64,000 bases of DNA from [Zimmermannella] alba NBRC 15616 (GCF_001570905.1 NZ_BCSO01000003.1:1-64000); one strand, 5' to 3'. Positions 48,790 through 58,519 are shown, counted from the stretch's first letter. Made by a program: numbers and translations. The notes: generated from the letters alone by a model not told the origin.

Positions 48790-51777
48790 CTACAGCCCCC
48801 ATCGCCCAGGCACAGCCCGCCGGTAGTCACCGACACCAATCGCCTCGAAGTGCTTCTTCGCGGCCTTGAGCTTGGCGAGCTCTGACGGCCGCAGCTTCGA
48901 GTCATCAAGCGTCGACTTCGTTTCGCGGATCATGTAGATCTTGTCTTCGCCGTCTTCTTGCTTGATGATCGCCCAGTCGGGGTTGTACGGACCAACGGGC
49001 GTGTCAATCTTGAACTTCGGCGGCAGCTTCATGAACAGCTTGATGTCCTCGCGGCTGTCTAGCAGCTCGGCAAACTCTCGTTCGACGGTCGAGTCATAGA
49101 CGACGTAGTCAAAGTCGGTCTTCTGCTCGTTCTCGACCTTGTACATCTGGTCAAGGAAGCGGTCCTTCTCCGCCGCACCGTCCTGCTGCAGTTCTCGCAG
49201 CTCGTAGACGTAGCCCTTGATCTTTTCGTACTGGATCCCGTCGACAACAATCTTTGCCAGTTCTGTCTTCAAGATTCGCTTCACCATGGCGATGAAGTCG
49301 TTCGGGTTACCGATGAACTGGTGGAGCTTGTCGCATTTGAGCAAGATGTCGACAATCGTCTTCCTCGTCAGCGATGTCGCTTCCTGCAATTCCGTGATGA
49401 TGTCTGGAAGTGCGTAGGTGCCTCGCAGCTCAGCCGAACGCTCCCCCAGTTCACGCCCCTTCGCACCCCCGCGCCCCATGGTCACGCCTGTCCGTGTGAT
49501 CTTGATCTGCAGAGGCTCGATGGCGGGTGCTTCACGAATCGCCTTCACCGAGTTCGCAATCAGCTCGTCTCGGTCGACCCGAACACGGTAGGTCGTCTTG
49601 CTCGCAATCGTCTCCCAGAATTCCTCGAACTCGGGAGTCGAGTAAAGCTGCTTGTTCAACTTGCGTGACTGACGCTTGCTGATTGGGCGGATGTGCTTCT
49701 CGAGGCTCGCCTCGGCGATGCGTTCAATGATCGGCACCTCAAGCGCAACGAAGTCAACCGGCAGGTTGAGGGTGAAGCCCATCTCGTTCGGCCGAAACTT
49801 GTTTGTGACGGTGCCGTCCTGTTCGATGATGCCTTGTTTACGGAGGTGCTCCCAGAGTTCGAGTGACTTGCTGAAGCCGAGTGTCTCGTCGGTAGCCTGA
49901 CCGTTCGAGTCGACCATTGGCAATCGTGAGAACTCACTTCTGCGAACTACACCGACCTCGACACCAGACTTCTTGTATTCGCGCTGCAGTTCGCCAGCAA
50001 ACTTGGTGTAAGACTCGTTAGCGATGACGGTCAGTGTTGCGATGCTTCGGTCACTGACGCGTTCGTATCCGTTTGGTGTTTGCCTCACGGGCAGACGCAA
50101 GCCTCGACCCAGCGTCTGTCGACGTTCGGTCTCAACGCCCATTTCTCGCAGTGTGCAGATTTGGAACACATTAGGGTTGTCCCAACCTTCGCGGAGTGCC
50201 GAGTGACTGAAGATAAATCGGGTTGGCTCGGACGTGTCAAGAAGACGCGACTTGTCTCGCATGATCAGCTCGTAGGCGTCGTCGTCTGCCTTCGTTGTCC
50301 CCGACGTGTCTTTGAACTTGTCGGCCGCACCCTTCGTACCCTTCAAGACCGAGAAGTAGCCTCGCCGAAGCTCTGATGGCTCGTATGGCAAGATGTTTTC
50401 CACTCCCGTGACTCGTGCACGTTCTTCACAGAAGAGTTCGTCAAACCATTGCACGAATTGACCACTCGCGTCAGTGTTGTTTGACCCGTCCCCGAGGAAG
50501 TTGTCGACCTTGTCGATGAAGAAGAGACTGAGCACCTTGATGCCGGTACCTCGAAGGACGAGTTCTTTGCGGAGGTGTTCTCGGATCGTTTCGCGGATCA
50601 TCTCTCGGTAGATCGCGTCGGTCTGCTCACCAATGGTTTCACCAAGCTGGAGCTCGCCGTGGCGCGTCAGCTCAATTGCCGGAGGGTCGAGCCGCATCTC
50701 GTTGATACGCCAGCCTTCGTATGCACTGTTATCCGTGAGCCGGGGGTCAGACAACTCCTGGTGCTGTCGTACGTTTACCGTCTTGCGCTGCAAGGTGCCG
50801 TCAGCTTTTCGAACAGACAGCTCAAGTTTCGCCACCCACTTTGGCGTGTTTTTAACTTCAACAAGCTTGATGTGGGGTGATGCGTCCGAGCCTTCTTGTC
50901 GCACGTCGGCGACGACAATTTGCTTCACGAGTCCGAGCTTGTGCGCGTCAACCGGGTCGAGCCGATACACAACGTTGCGTTGCTTCTTGTGTGTCGCACT
51001 GTAGCGAAGGGTGCAGATCGGATTCATGTCACCGATCGCCGACTGGGCGAGCTTCGTTTCCATATTCTGCGGCTCATCCATAATGACCACGGGACGTGTG
51101 GCTGCCAGATAGTCAATCGGCCGAAGACCGGTCAACTTGTCGAGAGACTGACGGATAACGCGGGTGTCGTTCCCTCGAATCGAGTCGATAGTCATGACAA
51201 GGATTTGCACGTTCGTCGAAGTCGCGAATGCCTGCACACCTTCAGCACTCTTGCCACTGTATACCGAGGCATCGAAGGTAACGCCCTGCGATCTGTACAT
51301 ATTCTCGAAATGACTACGCATCAGACGAATGCTCGTACTGACACCCTCACGGATCGCAACGCTCGGCACAAGAACGACGAACTTCGTGAAGTTATAGCGG
51401 GCTGCCAGCTCAAAGATCGTACGGAGGTAGACATAGGTCTTGCCAGTGCCCGTCTCCATCTCGATGTCGAAATCGAGGCTGTCACCTGCGAGCTGCGACG
51501 AAACTTCAAGACCGTTCCTATCCTGCACCCGCTGCAGGTTGGTGAGAATTAGGTTACGGTCGAGCACCAGACTGTTTCCGACAGCGCCGACCTCCTGACT
51601 GAGATCAATATCGAGCACAGCCTCGCTCATCGCCGGCAGTACTACTTTTCCTCGTAGCATCGTCAGGAGTCTTTCTACATCTTTCGGCTGACCTTCAAAG
51701 AGATCAACGACAGACCCAATTGCCTCCAGTTGATATTGTTGGCTGGGATTAAATTGGAATCCGGAGCCGCTCATCAT
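48790..51777 (-). CDS. Type III restriction enzyme, Res subunit (helicase-nuclease)
   Basis: 995 residues. Superfamily 2 helicase: motif I IEMETGTGKTYVYLRT, motif II VIMDEPQNME (DEPx, as in type III Res), motif VI QTLGRGLRLPVRQT. The C-terminus holds a PD-(D/E)xK nuclease: YNPDWAIIKQEDGEDKIYMI followed by RETKST (PD...ExK). With Mod it should translocate on DNA and cleave at unmethylated head-to-head sites. The ATG at 51777 overlaps the Mod stop (ATGATGA), so the two are coupled. Third and last gene of the helicase-Mod-Res operon. Confidence 0.92.
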   Translation of the reverse strand: MMSGSGFQFNPSQQYQLEAIGSVVDLFEGQPKDVERLLTMLRGKVVLPAMSEAVLDIDLSQEVGAVGNSLVLDRNLILTNLQRVQDRNGLEVSSQLAGDSLDFDIEMETGTGKTYVYLRTIFELAARYNFTKFVVLVPSVAIREGVSTSIRLMRSHFENMYRSQGVTFDASVYSGKSAEGVQAFATSTNVQILVMTIDSIRGNDTRVIRQSLDKLTGLRPIDYLAATRPVVIMDEPQNMETKLAQSAIGDMNPICTLRYSATHKKQRNVVYRLDPVDAHKLGLVKQIVVADVRQEGSDASPHIKLVEVKNTPKWVAKLELSVRKADGTLQRKTVNVRQHQELSDPRLTDNSAYEGWRINEMRLDPPAIELTRHGELQLGETIGEQTDAIYREMIRETIREHLRKELVLRGTGIKVLSLFFIDKVDNFLGDGSNNTDASGQFVQWFDELFCEERARVTGVENILPYEPSELRRGYFSVLKGTKGAADKFKDTSGTTKADDDAYELIMRDKSRLLDTSEPTRFIFSHSALREGWDNPNVFQICTLREMGVETERRQTLGRGLRLPVRQTPNGYERVSDRSIATLTVIANESYTKFAGELQREYKKSGVEVGVVRRSEFSRLPMVDSNGQATDETLGFSKSLELWEHLRKQGIIEQDGTVTNKFRPNEMGFTLNLPVDFVALEVPIIERIAEASLEKHIRPISKRQSRKLNKQLYSTPEFEEFWETIASKTTYRVRVDRDELIANSVKAIREAPAIEPLQIKITRTGVTMGRGGAKGRELGERSAELRGTYALPDIITELQEATSLTRKTIVDILLKCDKLHQFIGNPNDFIAMVKRILKTELAKIVVDGIQYEKIKGYVYELRELQQDGAAEKDRFLDQMYKVENEQKTDFDYVVYDSTVEREFAELLDSREDIKLFMKLPPKFKIDTPVGPYNPDWAIIKQEDGEDKIYMIRETKSTLDDSKLRPSELAKLKAAKKHFEAIGVGDYRRAVPGRWGL

Positions 51778-53690
51778 GCCGTCCAAAGTTCGATGCCCTT
51801 GCTCCTGCAGAGCTGGAACAGGTTGGTCTTAAGTTCATCATCGCCGTGGAACGCGTCCTCGAGCACGATTATCCGTGGCGGTGCTTGATCAACAAGCGCA
51901 CGCAGTTGCTCGAAGGATGGCTTAACATACTCATTTAGATAAGCCAGCACAGCAACTTCCCTGTCCGCGTGGAGCACGAGCCAAACATCCAGCCCCGCTA
52001 CCTCAGTGGATGCAAGCTGGTCAGACAACGAGTATCCCTGCTTGAGCAAGATCTCTGTCATCAAGTCCGCTGGCGTGGCCTCATTCATCGCACTATCCCG
52101 AAGGCCTATGAGAACTTCCTCCAGGGACCCCTCCTCGATATCGCTCGACATGCGCCACTTGGCGAAGCAAGTGTCAGCCAACTTATACGAACGGAATCCG
52201 TCATCAAAGGAATAGCACGAGGAACCAGCCTCTGGACCCGCATCATCACCCTCAAAGCGCCGGGCAGCCAACACGATACGCTTCCGAGCAATGTCTGCAA
52301 TCGTCATGTATCCCGAACTACGCCCGACGGATCCCTCAGCAGTGGGTTCTGGAATCTGCACTTGCATGAATCGACGCGCACCCAGATCATCGCGATTGGC
52401 AGCCATGACCGCATGCGCCGTGGTAGCGGAACCAGCAAAGAAATCCAGAATTACGTCATCTTTGGCAGTCATCGCAAGCACAAGTTTCTTCAGTAGAAGA
52501 ACAGGCTTCGGGTATGAAAATTCAACGTCACGACCAAAAAGCTCTTCAAAGTCACGTCGACCAGCGGTCGTTCCCCCGTAATCAAGAATTGATCGCAGAT
52601 AAGTTGTCCGTCGCTCATCAGTCGGAATAATAAGGCGAGGTTGCTTCTTGCCGTCCGAACCCCAATAAATCAACCCCTCCTCAATTAGGCGATTTATTTC
52701 CTCCCTCCCCCACTTCCACTGCCTCGTAAACTTCATACCACTAGGATTTTCAATTGTGAAGTAATTTTCATGGTCACACCGCTCATTACTTTGATTTACA
52801 GCAAGATTAGCAGTCTGGAGTTCGTGCTCCCTGCCCTCAAGCGCTTCACGAACCCTAAACCAAGAGACACAGTCGGTAGTCCTGTGGCAAACCACGATGT
52901 ACTCATGGACACGGCGGAACGTCTTCACCGCCTTCAAGGTTCCCGAGGACCCATGAGCCTCTTTGTTCCACACCATTACTTCAACACTATCGGGACCAAA
53001 GATTTCATCACACATCTTCTTAAGATGCGAAATTTCATGATCATCAATCGAGATCACCAGGCTGCCATTGTCCGCCAGCAGATTCCGCGCCAACTTCAAA
53101 CGCGGATACATCATATTCAGCCAGTTTGAGTGATACCGACCATCGGTTTCCGCATTAGTGCTGAGCTTCTTACCTTCCTCATTGACTTGCTTAGTCCACT
53201 GAAGATAGGTGTCAAGACCCTCCTTGAAGTTGTCTGGGTAAACGAAGTCCTTACCCGTGTTGTAAGGTGGATCGATGTAGATCATCTTGATCTTGTTGTG
53301 GTAGTGCTTCTGAAGAATCTTGAGCACTTCGAGGTTGTCTCCCTCGATGAACACATTTTTCGTCGTGTCCCAGTCCTTCGAGTTCTCGAAGTCTGGCTTC
53401 AAGGTCGCCGTCGTGGGTTCCTGTGCAGCACGGAGTGCGCGCTTCTTGCCTGGCCAGAAGAGCCCAAACCGTTCGGTGGAGTCGGCAGCGTCGTCTTCGA
53501 GAAGCTCCTTAATCTTCTCGACGTCCACCTTGCCGTCAGCAATCGCCTCGGGCATCAGCTTCGCGAGTTGCGCCGCGAGCTCCGTCCGAAAATTTGGCGT
53601 CGATGACGGCGTCTCGTGAATTTCGTACTCCATGTCGGTCTCCTCGTTCATGGTGCGCTCCCCGTTGTATACGTTGTTATCCACGGTCAT
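51774..53690 (-). CDS. Type III-like site-specific DNA methyltransferase (Mod), beta class
   Basis: 638 residues. Motif IV IYIDPPYNTGKDFVYPDNF (DPPY, N6-adenine or N4-cytosine type) comes first and the AdoMet motif VILDFFAGSATTAHAVMAAN (FxGxG-like) near residue 440, so order is beta class as in EcoP1I Mod. The part between (about 240-400), the probable target-recognition domain, is encoded by conspicuously AT-rich DNA (52600-53100). The start was set at 53690 because it overlaps the helicase stop as ATGA; ATG at 53651 with GGGGAG is an alternative. Confidence 0.92.
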   Translation of the reverse strand: MTVDNNVYNGERTMNEETDMEYEIHETPSSTPNFRTELAAQLAKLMPEAIADGKVDVEKIKELLEDDAADSTERFGLFWPGKKRALRAAQEPTTATLKPDFENSKDWDTTKNVFIEGDNLEVLKILQKHYHNKIKMIYIDPPYNTGKDFVYPDNFKEGLDTYLQWTKQVNEEGKKLSTNAETDGRYHSNWLNMMYPRLKLARNLLADNGSLVISIDDHEISHLKKMCDEIFGPDSVEVMVWNKEAHGSSGTLKAVKTFRRVHEYIVVCHRTTDCVSWFRVREALEGREHELQTANLAVNQSNERCDHENYFTIENPSGMKFTRQWKWGREEINRLIEEGLIYWGSDGKKQPRLIIPTDERRTTYLRSILDYGGTTAGRRDFEELFGRDVEFSYPKPVLLLKKLVLAMTAKDDVILDFFAGSATTAHAVMAANRDDLGARRFMQVQIPEPTAEGSVGRSSGYMTIADIARKRIVLAARRFEGDDAGPEAGSSCYSFDDGFRSYKLADTCFAKWRMSSDIEEGSLEEVLIGLRDSAMNEATPADLMTEILLKQGYSLSDQLASTEVAGLDVWLVLHADREVAVLAYLNEYVKPSFEQLRALVDQAPPRIIVLEDAFHGDDELKTNLFQLCRSKGIELWTA

Positions 53691-56587
53691 GCGATCACTC
53701 GCCATCGGATCGTGAAGAGGTATTCTGTTGTCTTCTGGCCGCGAAGCGACTGCTCAATGAGCTCGAGGTAGTCGTCTGCTTCACGGCGCAGCTGCTTGCG
53801 AATCTGCTTGAAGTCTTCGTCTGCATCCTCAGCCCGCTGTTCCCACTTGCGAGCCTCCTTCTTGCAGCGCAATTGCTCCATTGGATCGTCGGCATTCTTG
53901 GCGCGCTTCCGGGCGTCTTTTTCCTTCGCCTTGAATTCGCGAATCTTGCCCTCATGCTCAGCCTTGCGGTCTTCCTGTTGCCGATACAACAGTTCCTCTT
54001 GCTGGTCGTAGTAGCGGCTATTCCGACCCTGCACCTCACGCTGCAAGTCGCTGGTTCGCTCGGCAAGCTGCTGCGAGAAGACCTTGTCGTCGATCGGTGA
54101 GATCTCGCGCTGTTCAACACACTGCAAATCGAGCAGGTCAGCCACGTACTCATCATCCAGCCACTGACCATCATCGGTGAGGGCACCGCTCAACATGTAC
54201 GACTCAGAAATGTCGTCCTCACGGGCCTTCATCGTGAATGTCAACAGATTGACAGTCAACACACCGTGCTTGCCGACGAGCTTCTTCACGGCAGTGCTGG
54301 CCCGTGAAGATGCTCCGACCGAAAACACAAGCTCGGCGGCTGGCGTTGCGCCATCACGCGCCTCATCCAGCACGTGCTGAGCCAGCGGGCTCGAGTATCG
54401 GTATTGGTGCGCGTTGTCTTGCGGCCTTGACTTGAAGAAGTATCGGCCCGTCGGAGCCTCCTCAACGGGTGACCGATGCAGCGTGAACCGGCGTCCGTCA
54501 CCCTCAAACGTCGCGTCGTCGCGGAGACCGTGCTTTGTCACGGCAAGCAGCAGCCGCTCGAATTTGTTGAGCACCGCACCCGATTGCGCGTCATATGACT
54601 TCAAGCGGTCTTGTACGTGCGGGTCGAGGTTGTCAAACACCTTCGCCTTGGCGCTCGCCATCTCCCTCGAGATCTCTGCCGAGTACTCATTTTCAAGCCG
54701 AGTAAAGGCCTCGTCGAGTTCGCTCGCCGTCTTGCAGTTCGTGAGGATGCTGCTGATGTTCTTTTCGAAATCGAGTCCGTCCTCGATCGCCCCGAGCACC
54801 TCGTCGCTCGCGCCGAACACGGTCGAGAACAGCTGGAACTTATTGGTCAGGAGTTCGAGGATTCGTTCTTCGGCGACGTTGCCCTTGTTCGCGAAGTTCA
54901 CGACAACAACGTTGTGTTTCTGACCGAAACGGTGAACACGCCCGATTCGCTGTTCCACACGCTGCGGGTTCCACGGGAGGTCATAGTTCACGAGCATCGA
55001 ACAGAACTGCAGGTTAATGCCCTCCGCGGCTGCTTCGGTCGCAATCATGATCGTGCCGTCGGTGCGGAAGTAGTCGACAAGGGCCTTGCGACGGTCAACT
55101 GCAGGTATGCCGGTGACAAGGTCGCTGTCCTTGTTCTTCTCGAGCCATGCTCGGTAGATCTCGGTCTGAGCAGGCGAATCATTGGAACCGTTGAAAAGAA
55201 CCAGGCCCTCGCCACGGCCCATGTCTGTCAGGGCCTGCGCGATGTACTGCTGGGTCTTCGTCGATTCAGTGAAGATGATCGCCTTTTCCGGCGCGCCGAG
55301 TTCACGGAGTCGTTCAAAACCACGATCAAGGGCTTCACCGAGCTTGATGGCCTTCTGGTTTTCTTTGATTGAGCGCGCAAGCTGAGCGAAGCTGCGAAGC
55401 TCTGCGATCTCAGCCTCCATTCCGGACCGCGTTGCCGGGTCGACAATGGTACGCGGACTCGACGGCACAGCGGCCTCGGCGTCTGCGTTTTCCGCTTCTT
55501 CCAGGAGCTCGCTCGTGATTTCGTCGTCAAAGAGCGCCCCCATGAGAAGCCCGCCACGACCGTCTCGGCGATGACCCGCCGCAAGCTCGTCGGCAAGTCG
55601 GTTCGCGATGTTCTCCAGGGTGCCTGCCACGGCATACGTGGACGAGCCAAGACGCTTGCGAATGATGAGCGCCGACAGGTGCCGCTGGCTCCCAGCAAAG
55701 GTATACAAATCGTCACGCTGCAGATATTCATTCACCAGGTCATACAGACGAAGCTCATCTTCAGACGGGGTGAACTCGACAGTCAGCGGCATGCGTTCGG
55801 TGAAGCGAACGTACTTCTGCGCATCACGACGCAGCGTGCGCTTCGAGATGACTGACACACGTTCAGCAAGGTCATCGTCGGCGAGGAACTCGTTCTGTCC
55901 CTTGATGTATCGCTCTCGGAATGCTTCGAGCGAGGAGAAGTAGTCCGGATCGAAGACCGACACGAGACCGCACAGCTCTTCAAGCTTGTTCTGCAGCGGT
56001 GTCGCAGTGAGTAGGACGGTCTTGCGGGAAGTCTCCACGATGCGGGCGATTGCGCTTGCCGCCTTGCCCTTGCCGGTCCAGTGGTTGCGAAGTCGGTGCG
56101 CTTCATCTGCAACGACGAGGTCCCAAGAGCGCAGCAGCATATGTTCGTTGCGCTGGGCGAACTCGTATGAGCAAATGAGTACGGAAACGGAGCTTGCTGA
56201 TCCCCTGTTAAGAAGTCCAGCGGCGGACTTCTTGTCAAGAATCTCTGCCGGGATCAAGAACTTTTCGAAGAGTTCTTGTTTCCACTGCTGGCGGAGACTC
56301 GAAGGGGCAACGATGAGGATGCTGCGCTTGCGTTCCGCCCAGTACTGGGTGATGACGATGCCAGCCTCGATTGTCTTGCCAAGGCCAACCTCGTCGGCCA
56401 AGATGACACCGCGCAGATACGGGGTTTGCAGAGCGAACAGTGCTGCGTCAATCTGGTGCGGCTTCGGCTCGACCTGAGCGTCGAAGAGGAGGCCGGCGAG
56501 CTTGCCAACGTGATCATTCGCGTAGCTTCGCTGCAGTTCGTGCGCGAAGTACTTTGCCTGGTACGCAGTGAGTTGCTCAGCGGTCAT
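53687..56587 (-). CDS. SNF2/RapA-like DEAD/DEAH helicase, first gene of the Mod-Res operon
   Basis: 966 residues. Motif I ILADEVGLGKTIEAGIV (DEVGLGKT, diagnostic of the RapA/HepA branch of SNF2), Ia VAPSSLRQQWKQEL, motif II LVVADEAHRLRN (DEAH), III LLTATPLQN, and a C-terminal helicase domain with QRIGRVHRFGQKHNVVVVNF (motif VI). The last about 200 residues are a charged coiled coil (KEKDARKRAKNADDPMEQ). It probably remodels DNA or displaces proteins. Operon with Mod (ATGA overlap) and Res. Start at 56587 (MTAEQLTAYQ) with GAGGGC upstream; a damage-promoter-like element lies 110 bp upstream. Confidence 0.92.
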   Translation of the reverse strand: MTAEQLTAYQAKYFAHELQRSYANDHVGKLAGLLFDAQVEPKPHQIDAALFALQTPYLRGVILADEVGLGKTIEAGIVITQYWAERKRSILIVAPSSLRQQWKQELFEKFLIPAEILDKKSAAGLLNRGSASSVSVLICSYEFAQRNEHMLLRSWDLVVADEAHRLRNHWTGKGKAASAIARIVETSRKTVLLTATPLQNKLEELCGLVSVFDPDYFSSLEAFRERYIKGQNEFLADDDLAERVSVISKRTLRRDAQKYVRFTERMPLTVEFTPSEDELRLYDLVNEYLQRDDLYTFAGSQRHLSALIIRKRLGSSTYAVAGTLENIANRLADELAAGHRRDGRGGLLMGALFDDEITSELLEEAENADAEAAVPSSPRTIVDPATRSGMEAEIAELRSFAQLARSIKENQKAIKLGEALDRGFERLRELGAPEKAIIFTESTKTQQYIAQALTDMGRGEGLVLFNGSNDSPAQTEIYRAWLEKNKDSDLVTGIPAVDRRKALVDYFRTDGTIMIATEAAAEGINLQFCSMLVNYDLPWNPQRVEQRIGRVHRFGQKHNVVVVNFANKGNVAEERILELLTNKFQLFSTVFGASDEVLGAIEDGLDFEKNISSILTNCKTASELDEAFTRLENEYSAEISREMASAKAKVFDNLDPHVQDRLKSYDAQSGAVLNKFERLLLAVTKHGLRDDATFEGDGRRFTLHRSPVEEAPTGRYFFKSRPQDNAHQYRYSSPLAQHVLDEARDGATPAAELVFSVGASSRASTAVKKLVGKHGVLTVNLLTFTMKAREDDISESYMLSGALTDDGQWLDDEYVADLLDLQCVEQREISPIDDKVFSQQLAERTSDLQREVQGRNSRYYDQQEELLYRQQEDRKAEHEGKIREFKAKEKDARKRAKNADDPMEQLRCKKEARKWEQRAEDADEDFKQIRKQLRREADDYLELIEQSLRGQKTTEYLFTIRWRVIA

Positions 56588-56696
56588 CAGAATTGCCCTC
56601 GCACGCGAGTCGAAGGCCAACAGTCTGGCCTTGCTTCAGTTTGGAACCACAGCGGCAGCCACAAGGTGGCCACACCTCACCCGTCATCACGCGATC

Positions 56697-56719
56697 AGCG
56701 TATCGACCACCACCGACAT
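56697..56719 (-). promoter_or_regulatory. PafBC/RecA-NDp-like promoter motif before the helicase-Mod-Res operon
   Basis: Minus strand ATGTCGGTG-N8-TACGCT, matching the damage-promoter consensus at all but the first base. Predicted start near 56690, about 100 nt before the helicase ATG. Confidence 0.55.
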
Positions 56720-56823
56720 TCTGGTGAACTCGCCAGGCGAAACGCACGAGCCGGGGCACATGCAGGAGGTCCGCAGAAGCAGCCGCCTTCGGAACGAGAC
56801 ACCGCTGAGTGGTATCAAGAACT

Positions 56824-58434
56824 ATGGCAAAACAGACGCCGACGAAGCGGATGACGCTCTATAGGCTCATCGAAGAAAGCTCGTTCGAATCCGCGTTGCT
56901 CACACCCAAGGCGAACAGCAGCCGGACCTTCACGACCCATGACCTGACCGTCAACGGTCTTCCAGCACGCCTCGCGATCGGTGGATCGAACTCGCAGGCA
57001 AAGTGGGCATCCGACATCGCAGCACTAACTGGTCACGATGAGACTCTCACGAACATCGTTCCCGGCGCAGTGCTGCTCATTCAGGATAAAACTCCCACAA
57101 TATGGGCTCTCACTTGGGGCACGGGTTACCACATGCTCGACGCCGAACACATTGATTTTTCATTTGGGCCTGGCATCGTTGCCCGATCCGCCCTACCAAC
57201 TGAACTAAAATCTCTAACCAAGACAGTTCTTGACCATAGAGCCCGAGTAGACAGAAGTTCAACACCAAACGGGAGCACGTTGCGGGATCTCGGTGTGGAC
57301 GGGTACGGGGAGGTTGTAAGCCGAATCGAAGCGAAGGCAAAGATTAGTGGCCTCACAGTGGGCGATAAAGTCATCCAGCTACGCGCAGCAGAATCCCTCA
57401 ACCTACCCCTCGCACGATCACCAAAGGCCCTCGTCAAGGATTTGGCAACCATCCAGGCAGTGAGTCGACAACCCATATTGGCAGGCCTTGAAGGACTCGA
57501 ACAGCTTGTGGCAATAAAACCCAAGAACAGCCTGGTCCCCAAATTGGAGAAGCGACTTGCGGATACCCTTACCTCAGGGGAGGCGACGAAACTTGGCATG
57601 TCCTGGCCCCATGAGAGGCTCGACATTCACGGCACTGTGGCGAGTGTCAAGGTTACGGGCTTGGGCGACCACAAGCGTCGCGTATTTGAACAGATACCCG
57701 ATATCAACCAGGTTATCGAATGGTTCAAAGACACGCCTCCCGAGTCCGTGACCAGCAAACTTAAAAAAGTAAGAATCGAACTTCATAGTGAAGCGGAACC
57801 CGAAGTGGGCACCCTAATCTCATCCGCAGTGCCCCTGCGTAGGTGGCTAGCCTTCGAAATCGAAGAGTCCAATCAGCGATTCTGCCTACACGATGGCAAC
57901 TGGTATCGGATGGATAACCAGTATCTAGCAAGAATCGATTCGCGAATCTCAGAAATTCTCTCAAAGAAGCCATCCTTGGAACTCCCCCCATGGGGTAGCG
58001 AACACGAAGCCGAGTACAACGCCCGGGCTGCCTCAGCGTGCGGCGGCTATTGCCTTGACCGGAAGCTCATTAGGACCGAACTCCACTCCCGTGGAGGAAT
58101 TGAGCCTTGCGACATTTTCGTCCCTCCCGGGATCCTCATTCATGTTAAGCGGGGTCGAAGTTCAGCAGATCTCAGCCATCTACTTGCACAGGCGCTAGTC
58201 TCGGCCGACGCTTTGGCGCGTGATGATCATGCACGTGCAGCTTGGAAAAAACGAATAGCTGATGAATCAAAGGATGTGGTCCAGGATGCTCAGCTTGACG
58301 AAGTGATCTTGGCCATTGGGCAAGAACAACCAGTTTCCGTGCAGTCACTATTTAGCTTCACCAAGGTGAATCTCGTAAAGCAGTACGATCTGCTTGCTTA
58401 CCTTGGGGTCAAAGTTCGGGTCACAAGCGTGTGA
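56824..58434 (+). CDS. TIGR04141 / DUF6119-like sporadically distributed protein
   Basis: 536 residues. The C-terminal part KLIRTELHSRGGIEPCDIFV ... ILIHVKRGRSSADLSHLLAQA ... LVSADAL (about 420-470) matches the TIGR04141/DUF6119 signature (ExCD...IHVKR..SS.LSHL..Q...S). Its E/D...VK spacing resembles a PD-(D/E)xK nuclease strand; that link is my inference. The N-terminal half is alpha/beta with no motif I can name. The family occurs sporadically, often beside restriction systems. Divergent from the helicase-Mod-Res operon with 236 bp between starts; ATG 56824 or GTG 56809. Ends 133 bp from the tRNA-Leu. Confidence 0.75.
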   Translation: MAKQTPTKRMTLYRLIEESSFESALLTPKANSSRTFTTHDLTVNGLPARLAIGGSNSQAKWASDIAALTGHDETLTNIVPGAVLLIQDKTPTIWALTWGTGYHMLDAEHIDFSFGPGIVARSALPTELKSLTKTVLDHRARVDRSSTPNGSTLRDLGVDGYGEVVSRIEAKAKISGLTVGDKVIQLRAAESLNLPLARSPKALVKDLATIQAVSRQPILAGLEGLEQLVAIKPKNSLVPKLEKRLADTLTSGEATKLGMSWPHERLDIHGTVASVKVTGLGDHKRRVFEQIPDINQVIEWFKDTPPESVTSKLKKVRIELHSEAEPEVGTLISSAVPLRRWLAFEIEESNQRFCLHDGNWYRMDNQYLARIDSRISEILSKKPSLELPPWGSEHEAEYNARAASACGGYCLDRKLIRTELHSRGGIEPCDIFVPPGILIHVKRGRSSADLSHLLAQALVSADALARDDHARAAWKKRIADESKDVVQDAQLDEVILAIGQEQPVSVQSLFSFTKVNLVKQYDLLAYLGVKVRVTSV

Positions 58435-58519
58435 TCACCCCGGGAGAGCGTGTCTACTTCATCAACGTCTAGCGGGAGTCTTCACTAGCTTGACCGCATC
58501 CCGTCCTGAAAACGCCACA

